Shown here piece after piece: positions 52,561 to 61,007 of a DNA stretch of 64,000 nucleotides (the first letter of the stretch is position 1; each line of letters opens with the position of its first letter). The notes beneath the pieces were generated by a model. That model was not told where the DNA came from and made no database searches. It saw only the letters and a list, made by a program, of their open reading frames with translations. Position numbers and translations under genes: made by a program. This DNA comes from JAAUTT01 sp963846585 (GTDB lineage Bacteria > Bacteroidota > Bacteroidia > Bacteroidales > JAAUTT01). The stretch is from NCBI GenBank assembly GCA_963846585.1, contig CAWJWO010000008.1, forward strand, positions 1-64,000, in the 5' to 3' direction.

Positions 52561-52830
52561 AAATGCAAAGGGACGTGGAAGGACGTGAAAAAAGGACATG
52601 GAAAAGGACGTGAAAGGACTTGGGACGTGGGACGTGAGAATACAGAAGGCAGAGGACAGATAAAAGAAAAAAGATGACAGATAAAAAATAAAAGATGAAA
52701 GATAACTAAATTATTTCATCACCTCATCGCCTCATCACTTAATCACCTCAACCTGCAACCTGCAACTGGCAACCCTGGAACATAAACAAATACTGACAAC
52801 TAACAGCTACCAACCAACAACTATATATAA
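52561..52830. repeat. Composite word-repeat block, mirror of the hflX-recO block
   Basis: GGACGTG words, then CAGAAGGCAGAGGACAG, then AAAGATGA/AAAGATGAAAG, the reverse complement and reverse order of 23570-23757. After that come TCATCACCTCATCGC, CTGCAACCTGCAACTGGC and ACCAACCAACAAC words. The spacer has no gene; a promoter for dnaJ was not found inside the repeats. Confidence 0.75.
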
Positions 52831-52840
52831 ATAAGATAAA

Positions 52841-53992
52841 ATGTCAAAACGAGATTATTACGAAATACTTGAAGTCCCAAAGAATTCATCAAAGGAAGAA
52901 ATTAAAAAGGCATACAGGAAACAGGCTATAAAATTTCATCCTGATAAAAATCCAGGAAATAAGGAATCTGAAGAAAAATTTAAGGAAGCCGCTGAGGCCT
53001 ACGAAGTTCTTAGCGATGACAATAAAAGGGCCAGATACGACCAGTATGGACATGCCGGGGTTGGAGGTGCTTCCGGTGGAGGTGGCTTTGGACAAGGCAT
53101 GAATATTGAAGATATATTTGAACATTTTGGCGATATTTTTGGCAATTTCGGCGGTTTTGGAGGAGGATCAAGGCGCGGAAGCGGACGTAGGACTAATAAA
53201 GGTTCAAATATACGGGTAAAAGTAAAACTGAACCTTCAGGAGATTGCTCAGGGTGTTGAAAAGAAACTGAAGGTTCAGAAATATGTTTCATGTCAGCATT
53301 GCAAAGGAACGGGAGCTGAGAATGGAACTGCTTACAGCGATTGCTCAACATGTCATGGTACGGGCCAGGTTACCCGGGTTACACAAACTTTTATAGGCCA
53401 GATGCAAACTTCAGGGGTTTGTCCCAATTGTCAGGGAGAAGGCCGGATTATCAGAAATAAATGTACACATTGTTTTGGAGAAGGTATTGTTTACGAACAG
53501 GACGTAATTACTGTTAAAATACCTGCAGGGGTAGGTAATGGAATGCAAATGACTGTTAGCGGAAAAGGAAGTGCCCCGCGCAGGGGAGGCGTAAATGGTG
53601 ATTTGTTAGTAGTTATTGAGGAAGAAGAACATGTTGACCTTATACGTGATGGCAATGACCTTATTTATAATTTATACCTCAGTTTTCCTGATGCAGCCCT
53701 CGGATCAGCAATAGAAGTACCTACTATAGAAGGCAAGGTTAAAATAAAGATCGATCCTGGTACCCAACCGGGTAAAATATTAAGACTTCGTGGAAAGGGC
53801 CTGCCGGAAGTAAATGGTTATGGTCATGGCGATTTATTGGTTAACATAAATGTTTGGATCCCTAAATCATTAAATAAAGAGGAAAGGAAAATTGTTGAAA
53901 AATTTTACGAATCACCTAATTTTAAGCCTAATCCGGATAAAAATGACAAAAGCTTTTTTGAACGGATGAAAAGTTATTTTGATCAGGGGTAA
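52841..53992 (+). CDS. dnaJ: Chaperone protein DnaJ
   Basis: Hsp40 that stimulates DnaK ATPase (383 aa). J domain residues 1-70 with HPD in IKFHPDKNPG, a Gly/Phe-rich segment (GGASGGGGFGQG, then FGNFGGFGGG), and four zinc-finger repeats CQHCKGTG, CSTCHGTG, CPNCQGEG and CTHCFGEG (about 148-225). The C-terminal substrate-binding domains contain GDLLVVIEEEEH and IDPGTQPGKILRLRGKGLP. Complete class I DnaJ. Confidence 0.97.
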   Translation: MSKRDYYEILEVPKNSSKEEIKKAYRKQAIKFHPDKNPGNKESEEKFKEAAEAYEVLSDDNKRARYDQYGHAGVGGASGGGGFGQGMNIEDIFEHFGDIFGNFGGFGGGSRRGSGRRTNKGSNIRVKVKLNLQEIAQGVEKKLKVQKYVSCQHCKGTGAENGTAYSDCSTCHGTGQVTRVTQTFIGQMQTSGVCPNCQGEGRIIRNKCTHCFGEGIVYEQDVITVKIPAGVGNGMQMTVSGKGSAPRRGGVNGDLLVVIEEEEHVDLIRDGNDLIYNLYLSFPDAALGSAIEVPTIEGKVKIKIDPGTQPGKILRLRGKGLPEVNGYGHGDLLVNINVWIPKSLNKEERKIVEKFYESPNFKPNPDKNDKSFFERMKSYFDQG

Positions 53993-54051
53993 TGAATTAG
54001 TCGCTGGTTGTCAGTTGTTAGTATATAGCACTTAATACTAAATTTATTTTT

Positions 54052-54079
54052 TTGAGTTATAGGTAAATGTATATATTTG
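54052..54079 (+). promoter_or_regulatory. Promoter of the Ig-like lipoprotein gene
   Basis: TTTG (54051-54054), 17 nt, then TATATTTG (54072-54079). The -7 box is perfect, the spacing slightly short. ATTTGT words continue behind it (54080-54092) and provide shifted alternatives. Confidence 0.5.
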
Positions 54080-54134
54080 TATTTGTATTTGTATTAATCC
54101 TTGAACAACGAATATTAATTAAATTATTAAAATT

Positions 54135-55403
54135 ATGAAAAAAAAACTTCTTTCATTATCTTTAATCATTGCAACATTATTTGCAATTAGCAGTTGTACA
54201 AAAGATTACTTGGTCACGGTAACAGGTTCTTTAAGTGGCACGATTGATGATTATACCACATTTTCATTTATTGCTGGCGTTAAAGTGGCAGTTAATGTGA
54301 ACGGTGATACCGCACATTATACAGCTACTACTGATGCCAATGGTTTCTATACAATAAAAAACATTCCATTGGGCACTTATAACGTTATCCTGCAAAAAAC
54401 CGGGTATGCTACTTACTATTCTACTATTTATGTCCGCTCTACATACATCAATAGTGTTACCACCAATAGTCAGCAATCTTATTCAGTAGGCATAGCACTA
54501 AGTGCTTCATTATATCCTCTAACAGGACAAACTCAAGGTGTTATAACTTATAACAGTATACCTGCAAATGGGGTAACAGTAATCGCTTATGCAAATACTT
54601 CCAATAATACCTTAAACTATAGCAGCACAACAACCACTGATGCCCATGGAAATTATTCTTTAACCGGCCTGCCTATAGGACCGGATATCACAATTGCTGC
54701 ATATGGTGTTTCGGCTTCAGGATCAACTACTGAGTCCCTGTCATTAAATAATAAGGTAGTTCCATCTGTTGAAAGTTTCAGCATATCGGATAATGGTCTT
54801 ACACTAAATAGTTACACAGGAGAAGGTACGAGTGTTTTTGTTGATACAACATCAAGTATCAAATTATATTTCTCCGAAAATGTTTCCCAGGCCATTACTG
54901 CATCCATGGGAGGATATGTAACATTGTTTAAAGGAGGTAGTTCGGTTGCCGTAAATGTTACATACCTTAATGATACTGTTACTTTGACACCGGTAAGTGG
55001 TTATTTAACTAATGGTACAACTTATACGGTCAACTATTATGTTTTTGCCACGGCTAGTAAATCATCATCAAATAGCATTAACTTTACTACCGTAAACCAA
55101 CAGGCGTCGATTACAGGAGGTACTGTTATAACTATTGTAGAAATAAATTCAAAATATTATTTACAGGTAGCAACTTCTCCGGTAGTGACCGGTTCACCAA
55201 TTATTTATTATTTGGTTTATGAGAAATTGCCAGGACAAAATGATTTTACTGGTTTGAATCAAAACCCTTTAATATTGACAGGAAATGGACTTAATATTAC
55301 TAACAGTCCGGTTGGAACAACATATTATGTAGTTCCTTACATAACAGTTAATTCAATTAATTATTATGGCTCGCCATCAAATATTTCCCCTGCATTGCAG
55401 TGA
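54135..55403 (+). CDS. Lipoprotein with carboxypeptidase-regulatory-like and Ig-like domains
   Basis: A 422-aa surface lipoprotein. Signal peptide with lipobox AISSC (C22). Two CarboxypepD-reg-like beta-sandwiches: about 35-105 (TTDANGFYTIKNIPLGTYNVILQKTGYA) and about 125-200 (TTTDAHGNYSLTGLPIGPDITIAAYG). Then a Big_5/SbsA-like Ig domain (about 215-315, IKLYFSENVSQAITASMGGYV ... LTPVSGYLTNGTTYTVNYY) and a C-terminal beta module. Thr/Ser/Asn-rich composition. Role likely adhesion or surface scaffold. Own promoter and strong terminator, so monocistronic. Confidence 0.88.
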   Translation: MKKKLLSLSLIIATLFAISSCTKDYLVTVTGSLSGTIDDYTTFSFIAGVKVAVNVNGDTAHYTATTDANGFYTIKNIPLGTYNVILQKTGYATYYSTIYVRSTYINSVTTNSQQSYSVGIALSASLYPLTGQTQGVITYNSIPANGVTVIAYANTSNNTLNYSSTTTTDAHGNYSLTGLPIGPDITIAAYGVSASGSTTESLSLNNKVVPSVESFSISDNGLTLNSYTGEGTSVFVDTTSSIKLYFSENVSQAITASMGGYVTLFKGGSSVAVNVTYLNDTVTLTPVSGYLTNGTTYTVNYYVFATASKSSSNSINFTTVNQQASITGGTVITIVEINSKYYLQVATSPVVTGSPIIYYLVYEKLPGQNDFTGLNQNPLILTGNGLNITNSPVGTTYYVVPYITVNSINYYGSPSNISPALQ

Positions 55404-55404
55404 T

Positions 55405-55433
55405 AAAAAAACCGGGCAAGACCCGGTTTTTTT
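55405..55433 (+). terminator. Terminator of lipoprotein gene
   Basis: AAAAAAACCGGG (55405-55416) with CCCGGTTTTTTT (55422-55433), perfect 12-bp stem with 5-nt loop, two nt behind the stop codon. Confidence 0.95.
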
Positions 55434-55454
55434 TATTTTCTATTTTTGATTAAC

Positions 55455-55462
55455 TACCTTTG
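55455..55462 (+). promoter_or_regulatory. Candidate -7 box of ABC exporter operon
   Basis: TACCTTTG fits TAnnTTTG, 32 nt before the ATPase ATG and just beyond the terminator. No -33 TTG at the right distance. Confidence 0.45.
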
Positions 55463-55493
55463 AAGAGATATTTAAAAATCTCAAAGAATACTT

Positions 55494-56420
55494 ATGGAAA
55501 TATTTAAGGCACAAAATATTGAGAAAAAATATGGAGAGTTTACCGCGTTAAGCGATTTCAGCATAACTGTACCTGAAGGTTCTATATACGGATTGCTGGG
55601 GCCCAACGGAGCAGGCAAAACAACTCTTCTAAGAATAATAAATCATATTTATGCACCTGATAAGGGGGAAATGTTCTTCAAAGGCCGAAAAATGTTTTCA
55701 GAAGATGTGTCCGATATCGGTTACCTGCCTGAAGAAAGAGGATTATACAAAAAAATGAAAGTAGGTGAACAAGTACTTTATCTTGCGAGATTAAAAGGCC
55801 TTTCAAGGAACGACGCTCTTAAGAGATCAAAATACTGGTTCGAAAAACTGGAAATTCTAAGTTGGTGGGACAAAAAAATTGAAGACCTGTCGAAAGGAAT
55901 GGCTCAAAAAGTCCAATTTGTTATAACTGTATTACATAACCCCGGTTTGCTTATATTCGACGAACCATTCAGTGGCATTGACCCAATTAACGCTGCGATG
56001 CTGAGGGATGAGATACTTGATCTCAGGAAAAATGGAACAACGGTTATATTTTCAACTCATAATATGAGTTCTGTTGAAGAACTTTGCAACAGAATTACAT
56101 TAATTAACAAATCTAAATGCATTCTTGAAGGGGATATAAGGGAAATAAAAAAAAGATTTACATCTGATATTTTTGAGATATCTTTTATTGGCGAATTTAA
56201 TCTTATAAGTGAAAAGTTAAACACGCATTACAAATTGCTTGATAATAAAATTGAAAACGGCGAGAATTTTGTCAAACTCAAAATGTTGGCGGGACATAAC
56301 GACAATAAATTGTTATCACTAATCCTTCCATTTGTTCATGTTACTTCATTTTCAGAGGTATATCCAAGTATGAACGACATTTTTATTAAGGTTGTCGAAT
56401 CTTCAAATAAACAGGAGTAG
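55494..56420 (+). CDS. ABC transporter ATP-binding protein (NatA/YhaQ-like)
   Basis: The ATPase of an ABC-2 type exporter (308 aa). Walker A GLLGPNGAGKTTLLRI (about 34-49), signature DLSKGMAQKVQF (about 133, an unusual SKGMAQ), Walker B LLIFDEPFSGIDP (about 153), H-loop STHNM. The C-terminal extension (about 215-308) is the DUF4162-like domain found in NatA/YhaQ proteins, which pair with Na-exporting or cation-stress permeases. 23 nt ahead of the permease gene. Confidence 0.93.
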   Translation: MEIFKAQNIEKKYGEFTALSDFSITVPEGSIYGLLGPNGAGKTTLLRIINHIYAPDKGEMFFKGRKMFSEDVSDIGYLPEERGLYKKMKVGEQVLYLARLKGLSRNDALKRSKYWFEKLEILSWWDKKIEDLSKGMAQKVQFVITVLHNPGLLIFDEPFSGIDPINAAMLRDEILDLRKNGTTVIFSTHNMSSVEELCNRITLINKSKCILEGDIREIKKRFTSDIFEISFIGEFNLISEKLNTHYKLLDNKIENGENFVKLKMLAGHNDNKLLSLILPFVHVTSFSEVYPSMNDIFIKVVESSNKQE

Positions 56421-56443
56421 TAATATAATTATCTGGAATTCCA

Positions 56444-57787
56444 ATGAACAAAATTTGGCTCATAACCCAACGAGAATTTTTAACCCGCGTCCGCAAGCGT
56501 AGTTTTATAATTATGACAATCCTCGGGCCTGTTATATTTGCAGGTTTTTTTGCTATGATGTTCTATTTTGCTTCCGCTGGGGGAGATACGGAAGTTAGAA
56601 CTATTGCCGTAGTGGATAGTTCCGGTGTTTTTATAAAGAAAATTCCCGACACAAGATTTGTCCGTTTCGAATATCTCTTTACTAAAGTTGGAACAATAAA
56701 AAAAATTCTTAATAAGACTGATTATTATGGCATTCTTTATATTTCGCCAATTGTTTCATATTCTCCCAAAGCCGTGCAGTTGTATTCATACCAGAATCCG
56801 GGTATTAATATTGTACAACACATTCAAAATTCTATAGAAAAAGAAATCAGGAACCAGAAACTTAAAGCATATAATATTGATAATATTGACAATATATTAA
56901 AATCGGTTGAGACAAGAATTGATATTGAAACAATTCATATTTCTGGTACAGGGGAAGAAACAAAAACTAACAAATTAAGCAGGTGGGTAGGATATGTGAG
57001 TTCCCTCGTAATATATATGTTTATCCTTATGTACGGTGTTCAGGTAATGAGAGGTGTGCTGGAAGAGAAAACGAGCCGCATTGTTGAAATTATTATTTCT
57101 TCGGTTAAACCTTTTCAGCTAATGATGGGTAAAGTGTTGGGAGTCGCTTTGACTGCAATATCTCAATTTATGGTTTGGATTGTTTTGAGCTTTATATTTA
57201 TTACTCTTATTAAGGCAATATTTATTCCTGATTTGTCGGCAGCTTATTTAACAAGCCAGCCGAATAATATTATGGAAGGATCAAAAACAGTAACTCAAAT
57301 ACAACAACCTGCAATACAAATAAATCCGGATTTAGCAAGTGTTATGTCAATATTGGATTCAATCGATTTTTATGTGATAATAGGTGCCTTTTTGTTTTAT
57401 TTTATAGGCGGATATTTATTATATAGTTCATTATTCGCCGCCGTCGGAGCAGCAGTTGACAATGATGCGGATACACAGCAGTTTGTTTTTCCATTAACTT
57501 TGCCATTAATAATAGGAATTATCGCAATGGTATTTGCTTTTCAGAATCCTGACAGTTCCGTTGCATTTTGGTTTTCGATGATCCCATTTACTTCACCAAT
57601 AGTTATGATGGCCCGCATAGCGTACCATGTTCCGGTTTACCAGGTTGCCATTTCTATGCTGATTTTAATCGCTTCCTTTATTTGCACAATTTGGTTGGCC
57701 GGGAAAATATACAAGACAGGGATTCTGATGTATGGCAAAAAAGTTAATTTCAGGGAAATTTTCAGATGGATTAAATATAAAGGGTGA
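56444..57787 (+). CDS. ABC-2 family permease (NatB/YhaP-like)
   Basis: Membrane partner of the preceding ATPase (447 aa). First helix SFIIMTILGPVIFAGFFAMMFYF (about 20-42), a large extracytoplasmic domain to about 178, then helices at about 180-200, 235-260, 310-340 and further to 430. GVLEEKTSRIVEIIISSVKPFQLMMGKVLG is the conserved cytoplasmic stretch of ABC-2 permeases (NatB type). Export of sodium or other small molecules by analogy; substrate unknown. Its end is 4 nt before the CE2-like esterase ATG. Confidence 0.92.
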   Translation: MNKIWLITQREFLTRVRKRSFIIMTILGPVIFAGFFAMMFYFASAGGDTEVRTIAVVDSSGVFIKKIPDTRFVRFEYLFTKVGTIKKILNKTDYYGILYISPIVSYSPKAVQLYSYQNPGINIVQHIQNSIEKEIRNQKLKAYNIDNIDNILKSVETRIDIETIHISGTGEETKTNKLSRWVGYVSSLVIYMFILMYGVQVMRGVLEEKTSRIVEIIISSVKPFQLMMGKVLGVALTAISQFMVWIVLSFIFITLIKAIFIPDLSAAYLTSQPNNIMEGSKTVTQIQQPAIQINPDLASVMSILDSIDFYVIIGAFLFYFIGGYLLYSSLFAAVGAAVDNDADTQQFVFPLTLPLIIGIIAMVFAFQNPDSSVAFWFSMIPFTSPIVMMARIAYHVPVYQVAISMLILIASFICTIWLAGKIYKTGILMYGKKVNFREIFRWIKYKG

Positions 57788-57791
57788 TATT

Positions 57792-58901
57792 ATGGAACGA
57801 TTTTATAAGTTGACTTTCAAATATTTAAACATTGTAGTATTCTGCATTTTTTGTTATGTTAATGTTATGGCTCAGAATGACGAAATAAAAGAAACGAAGG
57901 CAGTTTCAACCCAATTAATTGGTGCGTCGGACCCTAAAATTCATTATACGGGCAGAATTGATAAACACCTGACAGACCAGTATAAGTATTCTGCACCCGG
58001 AGTATATATTGAAGCAAAATTTAAAGGCACTGCCTGTAGTTTTGATATGGCGGCAGAAGGCAACCAGAATTATATAGAAATAGTGGTTGACAATGGAACA
58101 CCTGAACGTATTCTGGTCGATAAATCAAGGAAAACTTACGTGGCTGCTTCGGGTCTTTCCAATGGGGAACATACGGTCCTTATTTGTAAAGATACTGAGG
58201 CCGGAATGGGATCACTCTTTTTCTTAGGTTTCCGGTGCGAAGAGCTTATAAATTTTCCTGAACCCACCCGTAAAATTGAATGTTATGGAAATTCGATCAC
58301 ATGCGGGGCTAAAATGATTACCGGGGAACTATGCGAACAAACTTCGAACTGGAATGCCCCAAACAAAGCTTATGCATCGTATGGCGCGGTTACTGCCAGG
58401 GCGTTAAATGCACGCTGGCAACTGACTTCTGTTTCAGGAATCGGATTAATTCACAGTTGCTGTAATATGCCTAACACCATGCCTGGTACATATGACCGCC
58501 TTTTCCCTGAAAATCCGGAATCTGAAAAATGGGATTTCGGGCAATACATTCCGGATGTTGTTACCATTTGCCTGGGCCAGAATGACGGGGCATCGGTAGT
58601 ATCTTCCAGTGAATTTAAAGCTAAATACATTGAATTTATAAAAGCTCTGAGATTAAAATACCCTTCAGCGTCATTTTTCCTGCTAACCAGCCCCATGGCT
58701 GATTCAACCCTGTTTAATTTGATGAAGTCATGTATTGTAAATGTAATTGAACAACTCAATAGCGATGGTTTAACTAAAATATATAAAGTTGAATTGCCTT
58801 ATGGCCTTACACATGGTTGCCAAAGCCACCCTAATGAAAATGAACATATTGCCATTGCTGAAGTGCTTGAAAAAGCATTTAAAGAAAAAATGGGGTGGTA
58901 A
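57792..58901 (+). CDS. Secreted CE2-like SGNH carbohydrate esterase
   Basis: A 369-aa secreted esterase. I start at ATG 57792, which gives a signal peptide (MERFYKLTFKYLNIVVFCIF, cleavage near VMAQ); a longer in-frame start lies inside the ABC permease gene. N-terminal beta-sandwich (about 40-135: GRIDKHLTDQYKYSAPGVYI), then the SGNH domain: ECYGNSITCGAKM (Ser, about 174), CLGQNDGA (about 264) and HPNENEHIAIAEVL (His, about 348). The two-domain layout matches CE2 acetyl esterases that remove acetyl groups from xylan or mannan. Four nt behind the permease. Confidence 0.9.
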   Translation: MERFYKLTFKYLNIVVFCIFCYVNVMAQNDEIKETKAVSTQLIGASDPKIHYTGRIDKHLTDQYKYSAPGVYIEAKFKGTACSFDMAAEGNQNYIEIVVDNGTPERILVDKSRKTYVAASGLSNGEHTVLICKDTEAGMGSLFFLGFRCEELINFPEPTRKIECYGNSITCGAKMITGELCEQTSNWNAPNKAYASYGAVTARALNARWQLTSVSGIGLIHSCCNMPNTMPGTYDRLFPENPESEKWDFGQYIPDVVTICLGQNDGASVVSSSEFKAKYIEFIKALRLKYPSASFFLLTSPMADSTLFNLMKSCIVNVIEQLNSDGLTKIYKVELPYGLTHGCQSHPNENEHIAIAEVLEKAFKEKMGW

Positions 58902-58918
58902 AACATCTTAAATTTTAA

Positions 58919-59060
58919 TCAAGGGCATCTCTAAAAGCTCTCAAATTTGAGGCGGGCAAAAATTTTAAACCTTCGTAGTGACACTTCATGACGTGTCACT
59001 ACTAGTAAATGAGGATTTAAAATTTGAAGCCCAACAAAGAAGTTGAGATTTTTAGATATG
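58919..59060 (+). repeat. Palindromic dispersed repeat family 2, copy 2, with nested hairpin
   Basis: Opposite orientation to 39181-39302 and colinear with its complement. The centre carries an extra perfect hairpin GTAGTGACAC/GTGTCACTAC (58977-59006) absent from copy 1. The outer arms TCTAAAAGCTC and GAGATTTTTAGA pair, so the whole unit is an imperfect palindrome with a second palindrome inside. Confidence 0.75.
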
Positions 59061-59063
59061 TCT

Positions 59064-59807
59064 TTAAAACCTCATTAAACTCTTAAGAGCCTTATAACCA
59101 CTATCACTTACCTTTAGTTTTGCACCGTTTGAGAGTACGGCCATGTAGGAGTTCTTTTCGTATAGTTCAAGTTGTTTGATTGTTTCAATATTTACAATGT
59201 AGGAACGGTGGGTACGAACAAACAACGACGGATCGAGCATTTTTTCGAACGATTTCATAGTCTGCTGTTTGAGGTATTTGCCCTGAGGCGTGTATATCAT
59301 TACATAGTCATCCTGCGATTCGATGTATATTATGGTCTCTATGGGGATAACAGTAATTTTGTTTCCTGTTTTAACAACTACCCTGTCTATTGTATCATGA
59401 TTTTCGTTTACATGAGCAATAAGATTTTTCAAGGGAACAGTTGCAGAACCTCTGGTTATACGATCTATTGCCTTTATTACAGCACTATCGAACCTTTCCC
59501 GGGAATATGGTTTTAACAGATAATCTACAGCATTCATCTCAAATGCTTTAATAGCAAACTGGTCATAAGCCGTAGTAAAAATAATGTCAGGTATATTATC
59601 TAACAGTTCCAGCATTTCGAAACCGGTAAGTTTAGGCATCTGGATATCAAGAAAAACCAGGTCAGGTTTAAGGTCTTGTATTGCCTTCAAACCGTTAAAG
59701 CCATCGGCATATTCACCAATCAATTCAATCTCGCTATTTGCCGAAAGGTAATACTTAATAATATCACGTGCAGGATTTTCATCTTCTATAATAATTGCTT
59801 TAATCAT
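59064..59807 (-). CDS. LytTR-family response regulator
   Basis: A 247-aa regulator: receiver domain (about 1-120) with phospho-Asp in LVFLDIQMPKL (D54), the T/K residues at FTTAYDQFAIKAFEMNAVDYLLKPY, then a LytTR DNA-binding domain (about 145-247: IIYIESQDDYVMIYT and FVRTHRSYIVNIETI). Cognate kinase gene starts 12 nt upstream of it. Likely controls envelope-stress genes, given the LiaF-like gene at the head of the cluster. Confidence 0.95.
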   Translation of the reverse strand: MIKAIIIEDENPARDIIKYYLSANSEIELIGEYADGFNGLKAIQDLKPDLVFLDIQMPKLTGFEMLELLDNIPDIIFTTAYDQFAIKAFEMNAVDYLLKPYSRERFDSAVIKAIDRITRGSATVPLKNLIAHVNENHDTIDRVVVKTGNKITVIPIETIIYIESQDDYVMIYTPQGKYLKQQTMKSFEKMLDPSLFVRTHRSYIVNIETIKQLELYEKNSYMAVLSNGAKLKVSDSGYKALKSLMRF

Positions 59808-59819
59808 ATTATAAGGTTT

Positions 59820-60869
59820 TTAGGTTGCAGGAATTACAATTTCTGCAGAAAAAAGATTTTCCGTCTTAGTAATTGTAAGAAGATTATCCGACTGGTACAA
59901 TAATTTAAGCCGGTTTACAATATTCTTGATTCCCATATTATTCCCCTTGCGTGGAAGTGCAACAGGGTCGAAATTATTGGATATTGTAAGCTTTAATCCT
60001 GAATTAATTGATTCACAAACAAATGTTATGGTAACCTCTTCTGTAGATTCATAAACTCCATGTTTGATCGCATTTTCAAATAAAGGCTGAAGAAGCATTC
60101 CGGGTACCAGCTGCTCGCAACAAAAGTCAGCAATTTTAAAGTCATAACGCAATCGGTCACCAAACCTGATTTTTTCAATATCAAGATAGTATTTGATATG
60201 TGTAATTTCTTCCTGCAGCGGGACTAAATGGTCATTTTTTTTATTTATTGAATGCCGGAGAAATTCTGAAAGCTTAATAATCATTTCCTGTGCTTTCCCG
60301 GGATTAGTCAGAGTGAGAGAACTAATTGAATTTAAACTGTTAAAAAGAAAATGAGGATTAATCTGCGATTTCAACAGGTTCAGCTCTGTTTCTTTTACCA
60401 GTGCCTTAAGTTCTGCCTCGTTACGTGTTTTCTCCTGCAGGTCTCTATAGGAAAGCAATAAATAATAGAACATTATTGATAATGCATAATACACTATTCC
60501 AAGGCCGAAGTGTATTGGAACTGATTGAAATAAAATGGTTTGATAATCATTATTATTAGAATAAATGTTCTTCAATACAATAAAACAAATCAATAACCAC
60601 AATGCTGAAATAATAATTGCCTGTAAAATATGGTATAAAAGCCTTTTAACCACATTAGCTTTTTCAAAATTACTGTAACGAACAGTATACCATAATCCAA
60701 TGGTTAATATCGCATATGACAAGTTATGGATTGTACTGTCGGTTAACGCTATATAAAAATTTAACTTGTAATTATACAAAATAAGGCTGGCACCCATAAA
60801 TATCAGGAGCAGCCAAAAAATGCTATAGATTAAGAGATACTTATAATTCGACAGTATCGGATGGGACAT
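59820..60869 (-). CDS. LytS-type sensor histidine kinase
   Basis: A 349-aa membrane kinase. About four membrane helices in residues 10-140 (LLIYSIFWLLLIFMGASLIL, ILQAIIISALWLLICFIVL, FGLGIVYYALSIMFYYLLL), a short coiled coil, then the His_kinase domain with phospho-His in LKSQINPHFLFNSLNSISSL (about 172-191). The GHKL part has LQPLFENAIKHGV (N-box) and NNMGIKNIVNRLKLLY (G2). No recognisable input domain beyond the membrane helices. Partner of the LytTR regulator, 12-nt spacing. Confidence 0.95.
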   Translation of the reverse strand: MSHPILSNYKYLLIYSIFWLLLIFMGASLILYNYKLNFYIALTDSTIHNLSYAILTIGLWYTVRYSNFEKANVVKRLLYHILQAIIISALWLLICFIVLKNIYSNNNDYQTILFQSVPIHFGLGIVYYALSIMFYYLLLSYRDLQEKTRNEAELKALVKETELNLLKSQINPHFLFNSLNSISSLTLTNPGKAQEMIIKLSEFLRHSINKKNDHLVPLQEEITHIKYYLDIEKIRFGDRLRYDFKIADFCCEQLVPGMLLQPLFENAIKHGVYESTEEVTITFVCESINSGLKLTISNNFDPVALPRKGNNMGIKNIVNRLKLLYQSDNLLTITKTENLFSAEIVIPAT

Positions 60870-60960
60870 TTGGAATAGTGCTTAGTGCTTAGTAAATAGT
60901 GCTTAGTTGCTGGTGCAGGTTTATAAAAAGTTTATAAAGTTTATAAACTTTAATAACCAA
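60870..60960. repeat. GTGCTTAG and GTTTATAAA word spacer
   Basis: GTGCTTAGTGCTTAGTAAATAG and AGTTTATAAAGTTTATAAAC words fill the first part of the spacer between the kinase and the LiaF-like gene, as in other core spacers. Confidence 0.65.
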
Positions 60961-61007
60961 ATTTCAAATTTTAACTTATTTCTATAGCTTAAAGTCTATG
61001 TGTCTGA

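Noticed and set aside
57732..57791. Longer start of the CE2-like esterase
   Set aside because: It lies inside the ABC permease gene, and the ATG at 57792 gives a normal signal peptide.
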